Source: Mrakia gelida
Lineage: Eukaryota; Basidiomycota; Tremellomycetes; Cystofilobasidiales; Mrakiaceae
DNA: 64,000 nucleotides
Reading direction: 5' to 3'
Assembly (NCBI GenBank): GCA_024345305.1
Contig: BRON01000007.1
Coordinates: 930,001 to 994,000, forward strand
The position numbers were made by a program, and so were the translations under genes. The notes below the pieces were generated by a model that saw nothing but the letters and a program-made list of their open reading frames with translations, had not been told where the DNA came from and ran no database searches. Shown piece after piece: positions 44,901 through 54,636 of this stretch (the first letter of the stretch is position 1; each line of letters starts with the position of its first letter).

Positions 44901-46671
44901 TCTTTTCGAGGCACGCACTTTCCGGTTCTGATTGCCTCCTTCTTCTCTTTTCCAGGTGGTATGGACTCGCCTTCTTGATCTTCTTCGTCTTCGGAGTCTG
45001 CGCTGTTCAGGTGAGCGACTCGAGAGATCCCTTCGCGTCGACTCTGCTGACGAGCGAACGCGTTTGCCTCCTCTCGTCAGATCTACCCGACTGGCTTCCC
45101 CGTCTGGGGAGTCATGCTCGCTCTTATTCTCCCAGTCGTCTAATATATTCCCAACGGATACATCTACGCTTTGACGGGACAGTCTGTGAGTGTTCAAACG
45201 CTGAACGAGCTCGTCGAGTGAGATCTCGCGTCGCTGATTTCTCTCCGTTTCCAGACCTCTTTGATCAACGTCGTCAGTCAAGTCATCCCTGGGTACCTCT
45301 TTCAGGGTCGACCTATCGCTTGCATGGCGAGTACAAGCCCTCACTCGTCGCACTCGACGAGGAACGTGGAGCTAATCTCGCTCGTTCTCTTTCGCAGCTC
45401 TTCAAAGCCTTCGCCGTCGAGACGCTCTACATCGGAGGAGCCTTCTCCCTTTCCATGAAACTCGGTCACTACATCAAAATCCCTCCTCGCAAGACCTTCG
45501 CAGGTGAGCTCCCTTTTTTTCGCTCGAGGTACCGACGTTCGCTGACCCTTCTCGTTTCGTTCCGTTTTCCAGTCCAAGTCGTCGTCGTCTTTTCGACCTG
45601 CATCATTCAAGTCGCCGTCAAACAATGGCTCTTCCACTCGACCCCCGATATATGCCAGTCAAGGAACAAGAACCAGCTCTTCTGCCCTCGAGCGAGAGTC
45701 TTCTTTACTGCTTCGGTCTTGTGGTGAGTGAAGGGCTGCCTTCGTTCGATCTCTCGTCGCTCGTCGCTCACGCCTATCCGTCTCCTTCCTTTCCAGGGGT
45801 CTCATCGGTCCCGAGCGACAATTTGGTCGACTCTCACTCTACCACCCAGCTCTCTACGCTCTCGCGATCGGTGCAGTGCTTCCCATCCCTGTTTGGCTTT
45901 GGGCTCGAAGAGTTCGTTCCATCTCGCGTCGTCTTTCTCTTCTTCGTTGTTCACTCGAGCTGATGAGTTATCGCTTCTTCTCTCACAGCATCCTCGATCC
46001 TGGGTCCGAAACATCAACTTCATCGTCCTCCTCAACGGTCCTACGAGCATCCCTGCCGCCACGGGTGTCAACTACGCCAGCTTCGTTCTCGTTGGGTTCA
46101 TCTTCCGTGAGTCCCGCCTTCCTTCGCGTTCCTCCCACCCACAGCTGACCTTTCACACCTTCCCCCGTACTAGAATACGTCATTCGTCGACGAAACTTCG
46201 CTTGGTGGTCGAAGGTTCGTACCTCCTCTCCCTCCCTTCCTTCGTCGACGCGTCTCTTTCTCTTGCTCGGTCTCGAACTGACCTTTCTTCCTTCGTTTCC
46301 GCAGTACTGCTACCTCCTCTCTGCGGCTCTCGACACAGGAACCATCCTCAGCATTCTCGCCATCTTCCTTTGCCTTCAACTACCCAAGAACGGAGCGCTC
46401 GCGTTGAACTGGAGAGGAAATCTCGTGTTCCAGAACAGTGAGTTTGCGTCTCGCCCTCGCGAGCCCTTCCTACATTCGAAGCTGGCTGACTCGCTTCCCT
46501 TTTTGGCACAGCTCTCGACTGGCAGGGTGTAGCTCTCTCGGAAGCTCCTGAGGAGGGATTCGGTCCTACCACGGTGAGTTCGTTGGTCGAATCGACTCGA
46601 CGTGCAGTCGTCCTTCGTTCGACTGACGCGCGTTTCGACTCGTTGCTTGTGATTCACAGTGGCCAGTCTAG
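41988..46671 (+). pseudogene. Oligopeptide transporter (OPT family), paralogue 1, with one in-frame stop
   Basis: Twenty-one exons join in phase to 1045 codons: 41988-42922, 43018-43109, 43198-43312, 43382-43511, 43601-43707, 43781-43853, 43927-44083, 44153-44206, 44298-44485, 44568-44881, 44956-45010, 45081-45185, 45255-45326, 45398-45503, 45573-45723, 45797-45911, 45989-46106, 46174-46214, 46305-46437, 46512-46573, 46660-46671. Exon 12 contains TAA at 45141-45143, where paralogue 2 has TAC (Tyr). Everything after it stays open. OPT motifs are SLNPGPFNIKEH, SPLVSPWWAEVNIGVGF and LGHYIKIPPRK. A long Ser-rich and acidic cytosolic N terminus precedes the membrane domain. If functional it would be a proton-coupled importer of small peptides at the plasma membrane. 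The stop may be a real null mutation or a base-call error. The intron after 45326 begins GC, not GT. Confidence 0.85.
45141..45143 (+). other. In-frame TAA in OPT paralogue 1
   Basis: In exon 12 the codons read CCA GTC GTC TAA TAT ATT CCC; the aligned, equally long exon of paralogue 2 (51680-51784) has CCG ATG CTC TAC ATG CTC CCT. One C-to-A change in a Tyr codon explains the stop. Truncation would remove roughly the last third of the transporter. Confidence 0.9.
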
Positions 46672-48863
46672 CTGCGTCTGGGATTTCACTCTTCCTTATG
46701 TACTCTATCGTTTATCCTGTCTCTCTCCCTCGCACGTCCTATCTCCTCACTCTTTTGTTCCCTCCTCACGCTCTGTCTCGTCGAACTCTTTCTCTCTCTC
46801 TCGTTGAACGGCGATTCCCTTCACTCTTTTCGGTTTCGTAGATTCCTGTATACTGTGTTTATTCGCATGCACGCTGGCTGCAAAGTCTTCGACCTTGCGA
46901 CTGACCAACGAGAAGACGACGACGACGACGAAGACGACGCACCCTCCCTCCCCAGTTTTCGAGCGGTCCCCCCTTGCCATCTCATCACGACGAGCTGACT
47001 CCAAAGCGGATCCGACTGACTCGGCAGGGAGAGAAGATCCACTTCATGATCTCCCACATTCCCACTCGTGAGGAAGAGCGACGAAGGGGCGAGAGGGATC
47101 GCTCGGACTTCGAGCTTCGTGGAGAGGATCGACGCTGGGCATGTTTGACTTTTTTGGCTCTTCGAATTGACTTCTCGTGCGCGATGCTCTGATGTCCTGT
47201 TGTACGGAACTTTCCTTGGTGGGAAGCGAGCGAGGAGGGTCGTGCGTGAGCCTGCAGGCAGCAAACGTTTCTGCTTGGACGACGAACAAGAGGGAAACGC
47301 GACGCGTCCTCTTTTCACTCGCTCCCCTGCCGCGGGTTGGGCTCGGCAGTCGGGTAGAGCAGCTTTTAGGGTGGTCCCCAACAGAAAGAAAGCCTCACCG
47401 ACGAGACGGACCAGAGAGAGGTAGATCCGAAGGTCGAAGAAAACGCGTTTTTCGAGGTCGACAGCGGGCAGAGTCGGGCGAGCCCCAAGGGGTAAATTTT
47501 CTCAGGGGTCGGATCTAATGAGGTCGAGAGAAGATTTGGAATGTCTACGGCTTGGTGTCTAGCATCTCCATGGAGCGAGGAGGGAGGAGGCCACACGAGA
47601 CGCTCTTTTGTCTCAATCGATTCCCACTCCGTCGACGCGTCGTTTATTTCTTGCTCTTCGACGCCCACGGCTCTCGGTTCACTCGTGTGCCCAATCCTGT
47701 TCTGTCTCTCGAATCCATGGGGGGAGCCTTTCTTACGGTTTCCAAGACAGATCGAGACCGTGAAGATGAAAGGGAAGGCAGAAGGCCCAAGGACGCCTGT
47801 TCAATCGATAACGCGGAGATTTCTTCGGGACCCTTTCCAGGCTTCCCTGCTCTTCTCTTTCGATTCTGCTGATGGAAAAGCTGCTTCTCGAGGCTCTGGA
47901 CGACTCAGATCGATGGTATCAATCTCTGCTATTACTCTACGGCGCCGAAGGGGGATGGGAAGAGACTCGATCGCTCGCAAAACAGCCCACGCTTTCGCCT
48001 GATCCCCTCGTTCTCTTTCAGGAGCTCCTTCCAATCCAGACGAAGGGCCAACGAGGAACAGGAGGACGATAAAAGTGAGATAACCCTTGTGCTGGGCTGG
48101 TCGGCTAAGAGTCAACAGATCTTGGTGAACTTCACGAGAGACCAAAAAATCTTCGCTGGCCCCTCTCGTTGGCTGTCCAAGAGGAAGAAAACTTGGAGAC
48201 GCCTTCTGTCTCACTTCCGAGCCAGGCGAGGTCTCGAATCCTCTTCTCTCCCTCCAACCCTTCCTCCTCAACGTCCACCACCTTCTACATACTCGGAACA
48301 CAACTCAAATCGATCCCCACCTCCTCCTCCGTCGTGCCCTCTCAGGATTAGAGTGTAAAGGTCAGTCTTCGCTTTCCAAGTCGAATCGAACGCGAGGGAG
48401 GCGAAGAAGGGAGAGAAAGCTCGAGCTCTCCTCCTTCCTCGCTTTGGAAGGGCCTTATCGCTCGGAACTCTCCTTCTTCCGTCGCTCTTAGGGCACTAGT
48501 CCTCTGCTAGGAGGCATCTGCTGACTCTCGTATATCTTTCTTTTCACTTCAGGCGTCGCACAGGAGACGACTTCGACCTCCTCCCTCCCCTCCTTCCTTC
48601 CCTCTCCGCCCAAGACCTCCTCTCCTCCTCCCTCCTCTTCCCCTCAACGCTCCCCCTCTTCCTCCACCTTTTCGGCCACCCAATCCAATCATCAAACCTT
48701 CACCAACAAATCTCCGATCCGCCACTGGAAATCTTCCTGACCCCTCCCACAATCCTTCGACAGAAACCCCTCTCCTCCCTTCACCTCCTTCCGCCCTCCC
48801 TCTCCCTCTCGCGACAACTCTCCTTCCTCCTCCCTCGCCACCCTCCCACCTCCCTCCTCACCC
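46672..48863. other. Spacer of 2.2 kb between the two OPT genes
   Basis: No supported gene was found. It contains a GAC trinucleotide tract (about 46914-46940), two GACGCGTC palindromes (47301, 47634) and several short ORFs without domains. A probable leader intron of OPT paralogue 2 runs 48361 (GTCAGT) to 48552 (CTTCAG) with GCTGACTC inside. The final 300 bp is CT-rich leader. Confidence 0.4.
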
Positions 48864-51800
48864 ATGCCTCGCCCACCTTCCTCTGCCAGACCAGGAACAT
48901 CAGCATCCCGTCGTCCAGAAACGTCGGACTCGCTACGTCCAGATACAGCCGTCTCGGCCATCTCCTCCCTCGAACCAGCTCCCAACACCTTTCAGCCCGA
49001 TATCGACGAGTTCGACGAGGACGAGGAGGACGACGGAGACGAGAGCGAACCTGAGACGGGCGTGTTCGCCTTCCATCGACCTCAGACAGGTGCGGTCCCA
49101 CGTCTGGGCACCTCGGACGGGTTTTCAGACGTTCCAGGGACGGGGACGGAGAGAACCAACACTGCTGGACAGTTCTCCTTCCAATCCTCTACCAACTTCA
49201 GCACCCTCGATCCAACCTCTACCAATGTCTCCCTCCCTTCCTTCGCCTACTCAGCAGACTCCTCCTTACCACCCTCCGTCGCCAACGCCGCGCACACCAA
49301 GTTCTCCTCCAAAGGTCACCTCGTTCGAAGCAGTACCGCGACAACGAGGGATTCGGACGACTTCTCGTTCTCTACGACGGACGAGAACGGACGGCAGGCG
49401 ATCAGGATGAGGAGCTTTACGCCTCTGGTTGGAGGAGGGTACCACTCGGAGGATGGGGAGTCGAAATGGGACGAGGAGAGCAGGGCGGGAGAGAGCAGGG
49501 GGACTTGGGTTACGAGCGAGATGGAGGGAACGATGACCGTCCCTGATGGGCATACGACGAGAGGTGGTGGAGAGGAGGATTACGAGAAGTGAGTTTCGTC
49601 CTCATTCGGTTCGGTTTGGTACGAGAGGCGCGTGGAAAGAGGGAGCAGAGCGTGCAGAACCTGACCCTTCGACCTCACTCGAACTCTCTCTCCGACAGGG
49701 GCGATATCATTGCAGATATGCAGGAAGACGACAGTCCCTACGACGAGGTTCGAGTCTCAGTATCGAACTTGGATGACCCGGATATGCCGAGTACGTACAC
49801 ACTTCTCTCGTTTTTTTGCTCCTCTGGCGAAGGGACGAGCTCGCGCCTGACGTTCTCGCCTCTCCCTCCCTTTCTTCGCTCAGCCCTCACCTTCCGAGTC
49901 TGGATCATCGGAATGGTCCTCTCCCTCCTCATCAGCGCCGTCAACACCTTCCTCTACTACCGAAGCGCAGCTCCGGCCATCCCTTCCATCCTCGTTCTGT
50001 GCGTTGCTCTTCTCCTTTGCGCGTCTCAGCTTCTCGAACTCCCCCTTGCTGAAACCCCTGTTCGCTCGTCCTCTCCCCTGCTTTCTTTCCCTCCAGCCTC
50101 ATCGCCTACCCAATAGGGAAGATCCTCGCTTGGGTCCTGCCTATCACGGACTTCAAGCTCCCTGCTTGGCTTCCTCTCCTCGGTGGCTCGACGTTCACGC
50201 TGAATCCTGGACCGTTCAACATGAAGGTTCGTCTCGATCGAGTCGCGCGCGAGTCTCGAGTTGCGATCAGAGACTGACGACCTCCTCTCTCTCTCTCTCT
50301 CTCGTTCGCAGGAGCACGCTATGATCGTGATGATGTCGGATCTGGCGAACGTCCAAGCCTACGCCTTGGGAGCGATCTCAGCTGGAGAGGTCTTCTACAA
50401 GTTCACCTTCACGACTGGGTGAGTTCGCTTTGCTTTTCTTCTCGAACGAGCTTTGAAACTGACTCGCTTTCACTCTCGCGCTTCTTCAGATTCGAGATCC
50501 TCTTGGTCATATCTACTCAACTCACTGGACTCTGTCTCGCCGGAGTGACTCGTCGATTCCTGGTGAGTTAAATCGAGTCGCGTCCCGCGGTCGAAGTCTC
50601 ATCGATCCTCACCTCTTTTCCACGCTTTCTCCTTCCCTTCCAGGTCGAGCCCGCCTCCCTCATCTGGCCCCAAGTTCTCATCACTTCGACCGTGCTCAAC
50701 ACGCTCCACGCCGACGACGAAGGAACCGACGGACGAATGCCTCGACTCAAGTTCTTCTTCATCTTCATCGCCGCCGGTTTCGCCTACTACTTCCTCCCCG
50801 GATTCCTCTTTGGAGCCCTGGGCTTCTTCTCGTGGGTCTGTTGGATCAAGCCGAGTGAGTTTTGTTCCTTGTTCTTGTGTTTCTGACCTCCTGAGCTGAC
50901 TCGCTCTCTCTCGAACGCGTCCAGACGATATCGTCGTCAATCAGCTTTTCGGAACCGCCACCGGTCTCGGAATGAGCCTCTTCACCTTCGACTGGAGTCA
51001 AATCAACTGGCTGGGCTCTCCTCTCGTCACTCCCTGGTGGGCTGAGGTCAACATCGGAGTCGGCTCCTTCATCGGACTCTGGGTCGTCGTTCCCGCGATG
51101 TACTACTCGAACGTGGGTCGCCCTCCTTCTCTCCACCCCTTCCCTTCCTCTTGCTGATCATTATCTTCTTCGTCCCCAGGTCTGGTCCTTCGCCTACCTC
51201 CCCGTTCAGTCGTCTGGCTCCTTCGATCGATTCGGAAACGCCTACAACTACACTCGAGTCCTCACGGACGACCGAGGGTTCGACGCCGAAGCCTACCTCG
51301 CCTACTCCCCTCTCTACCTCACCGCTGCCCTCACCATGACCTACATGGCGGCGATGATGGTCTGTACTGCGGCCGTGGTTCAAACCGTCCTCTTCAACGG
51401 AAAGGGCATCTACCAAGCTCTCAGAGGAAACGCGGCGGAGAAGGACGACGTTCACGCGAGGCTGATGAAGACCTACAAGCAGGTCCCCTATTGGTGAGTT
51501 CCGTCGTAATCTCCCGCATCTCGATCGACGAGCTGACCAGCTTTTCATCTCCGCGAACAGGTGGTACGGAGTATCCTTCATCGTCACCTTCGTGATCGGA
51601 ATCTGCGCCGTCCAGGTTCGTTCTTCATCGTCGTTCCTCATCCTTCTCCACTCTCGCTGACGACTTCTCCTTCCCTCAGATCTACACCTCCGGAGTTCCA
51701 GTCTGGGCTTTGATCATCTCCCTTATCATCCCGATGCTCTACATGCTCCCTGCGGGCTACGTTCTCGCGTTGACGGGTCAAACAGTGAGTCTCGCTTCCC

Positions 51801-53204
51801 ACTCGTCGATCCGCACGTCCTCGTGCTGATCTCCGCTCATCTTCTCTTCTCGTAGGCTGCTCCCATCAACGTCCTCGTTCAGATCATCTCTGGCTACCTC
51901 TTCCCTGGTCAACCCGTCCCTGGAATGGTTAGTCTTCGGCTACCTCAATTGCCCGAGACGCGTCGTTCGTTCGCTGACTTCTTTTTCGTCGTTCTATCTC
52001 CTCAGGTCTTCAAAGCCTTCTCTGTCGAGACACTCTTCATGGCTGGAATCTTCTCGCAGTCGATGAAGCTCGGTCACTACATCAAGATTCCTCCTCGCAA
52101 CGTTTTCATCGGTTCGTCCTCGTTCTCCCTCGTGTCAGTCTCGTTCGACGAAAACTAACGCATTTCTCCTCGGCTCCCTCCTCCACTCTAGTCCAAGTCG
52201 TCGTCGTCTTCAGCTCTTGCCTCGTTCAGGTCGGAATCAAGCAATGGCTGTTCGCTACGACGGCCAACATCTGCGAGGACGAAGCGACGAACTCGCTCAC
52301 CTGTCCTCGAACGAGGGTCTTCTTCACCGCCTCGGTCTTGTGGTACGTACCGCTTCCTCTTTCGCTCTCCCTAGAACTCTCTCTCACCTTCTCTCGAATT
52401 CCTCTCATTTCTCAGGGGTCTCATCGGACCTGAGCGTCAATTCGGAAAGGCGTCGCTGTACCACCCTGCTCTCTACGCTCTCCTCCTCGGTGCCGTTCTT
52501 CCTGTGCTCGTTTGGCTTTGGGTTCAAAAGGTGAGCATCTACTTTTCTCCCTTCCCTGCCGACTCGATATACTGACTAGATCCCTTTCGTTTCGCAGTGG
52601 CCGAGATCTTGGGTTCGAAACGTCAACATGGTCGTCCTCATCAACTCCCTCCTCAACATCCCAGTCGCGACGGGAGTCAACTACACCTCCTTCATGATGA
52701 CTGGATTCGTTTTCCGTGAGTTTCTTAGCCCCTCTTTGCCCTCTTGACCTCACTTGACCTCAGTATTCCTCCTCTTCGCAGAATACGTGATCCGTCGTCG
52801 GAACTTCGCGTGGTGGTCGAAGGTTCGTTCCTCTCGAGCTCCTGATCTCCTTCTCATCGCGTCGCCCTTACTGACCACCTCTCATCTTTGCTTACTACAG
52901 TACAACTACGTTCTATCAGCAGCTCTCGACGCCGGAACCATCCTCGGTATCATCGTCGTCTTCCTCGCTCTTCAACTGCCGAAGGGAGGAACGCTCTTCC
53001 TCGACTGGCCAGGAAACACCGTCTACCAGAACACGCTCGACTGGGCCAACGTCCCATTACGGATAGCACCAGAAACCGGGTTTGGGCCTGATACTGTGAG
53101 TCTTCTCGTTCTCGTTCTCCTTCCACGCTCGTTCGTTCTTCCGTTCGAAAGACGCGTCGAAACTGACTCTCGCCCTTCTTCCCCTTCTTCAGTGGCCGAT
53201 ATAG
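48864..53204 (+). CDS. Oligopeptide transporter (OPT family), paralogue 2, intact
   Basis: Nineteen exons encode 974 aa: 48864-49588, 49699-49790, 49884-49998, 50097-50226, 50312-50418, 50490-50562, 50644-50854, 50925-51112, 51180-51493, 51561-51615, 51680-51784, 51856-51927, 52006-52111, 52192-52342, 52416-52530, 52598-52715, 52782-52822, 52901-53095, 53193-53204. OPT signatures are TLNPGPFNMKEH, SPLVTPWWAEVNIGVGSF and LGHYIKIPPRN; many hydrophobic helices follow residue about 275. Fungal OPTs import tetra-/pentapeptides or glutathione with protons. Exon lengths in the membrane part match paralogue 1 one for one, except that two paralogue-1 introns are absent here. The N-terminal acidic motif (FQPDIDEFDEDEEDD, GVFAFHRPQTG) is shared with paralogue 1. 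Confidence 0.93.
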
Positions 53205-53893
53205 GACTTTCTTGCTCTTGCTCTTTCTTCCTTTGTTTCTTCTCCTGGGGTCCTCTCGTTTCTTGGTTCTCGTAGTCTTTTTTGTTTGTGTCAGCGTCGT
53301 CGAAGAGCTCGCCAGTTTCGCTTGATCCTTTCCTTCCTCCCGTTCTGTCTCCCCCCCTCCCCTCCTCTCCCTCTCCCGCTCTCGTCCTTATGGTTCCTTC
53401 TCCGTCCCTAGCGCGACCTGCTCTGTCTCCCTCTCCTTTCGTGCGTTCGTTCGACGTCTGTTCTTTTCTCTCTCTCGCTTCGTTCTCGTTTTTCGTTCGT
53501 AGCTTACACACTCTCGCTTAGGAAATCTTCGTTACAGTACCTCCCTTAATATCGTTGTACTGGTATCTTTATTCGCGCTTCTTGCTCTTGGGGATCTGGG
53601 TGGAAGGAAAGTCAAAAGAGATGGGGGGCGAGAGGGGAAAGGCGGGCAAGGGGCAAGGGAGGAGGGAACGATGAGCTCACACCTTCGCTCTCTTCCGTTC
53701 AACGTCCAGCATCCCCTCCTTCCATCGTTCTCGACACCACCCTTCCTCGTCGTAGCATCATACTTTGAAGAACTCACTACCTTGTGAGCATGAACTCGAT
53801 TAGTCTTGGTGCTCGTAGAAGGAGGGTCATCAAGCTGACCTCCTCCCTTCCTCGACTACCTTCTCCCTCCTCCTCCTCGTTCTCCTTCCAGCC
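53205..53893. other. Intergenic between OPT paralogue 2 and the F-box array
   Basis: No gene was identified. A CT-rich segment ends in CTTCCAG two bases before the first F-box ATG, with AAGCTGACCTCC upstream (about 53832), so the array transcript probably has a leader intron. Confidence 0.4.
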
Positions 53894-54636
53894 ATGTCCC
53901 TCCTCTCGATCCCCACCGAGGTCCAAACCGACATCCTCTCTTACCTCCCTCGAAGAGACCTCTTCAACGTCACCCAAACGTGCCAGCATCTCCACGAGGT
54001 CTCCATCAGGATCCTCTATCGAAAGGTCGAGCTCAACCGTTGGGGTCAGCTCCGCTGCTTCTTCCTCCCTCCTCACGGCACATCCATCAGAGAAGGAAGG
54101 AGGCTCGAGCTGGAGGTGATTCGAGAACTCCATATCTACCTCCCCTACGCCACCCGCTCCAACGTCCAGAACCTCCTTTATCCAATCCCGCTCCACCTCA
54201 AAACGACTCCCCTCCTCGTCCCCCTCCTTCGAGTTGAATCCTACACACCCTTCCCCGTAGCTCCCCTCCTCGCCTTCCTCGAATCGACCGATTTCAGAAC
54301 TCGCACCTGGGACGGTGGCGCTTGGACGCAGACGCAGCCCTCCTCTCCTCGCTCGTTCGCCCTCAAGACGTTGAGGGAGGATCTTTCCTCCGTCGTCCGT
54401 CCCTTCCACTCCTTCTGCGTGCCCAAGGTCGTCGAGTTTTTGATGGAGATGGAGCCAGATGAGGTGGCATGCGCTTTGCACGATGTCGAGAAACCTGGTG
54501 AGCTGATGGTCCTTGCTGTCGGTGAGTCCCTCGCTTCTCCCCTTCCCCGTCGCGCGCGATGTCCAGCTCATTCTGATTCGCATTGTCCTCCATTCTCGCC
54601 GCAGAGAGACTCCACGAGTGGATCCATACGGAAGGG
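53894..54636 (+). repeat. F-box module A plus linker exon
   Basis: This is the first repeat of the array, with its own ATG and no internal stop. The C-terminal part (HSFCVPKVVEFLMEMEPDEV) and the middle part (LYPIPLHLKTTPLLVPLLRV) are nearly identical to module B, so A and B duplicated most recently. The linker exon reads ERLHEWIHTEG. Reading through its donor instead gives a stop at 54727-54729 and an alternative single-module protein. Confidence 0.8.

Noticed and set aside
47872..48358. Short ORFs between the OPT genes that might form a spliced gene
   Set aside because: No domain is recognisable and phases could not be joined convincingly; the region fits an OPT leader and promoter better.
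48553..48863. Long open frame directly before OPT paralogue 2
   Set aside because: Its composition follows from CT-rich leader sequence and it is not similar to the N terminus or leader of paralogue 1.
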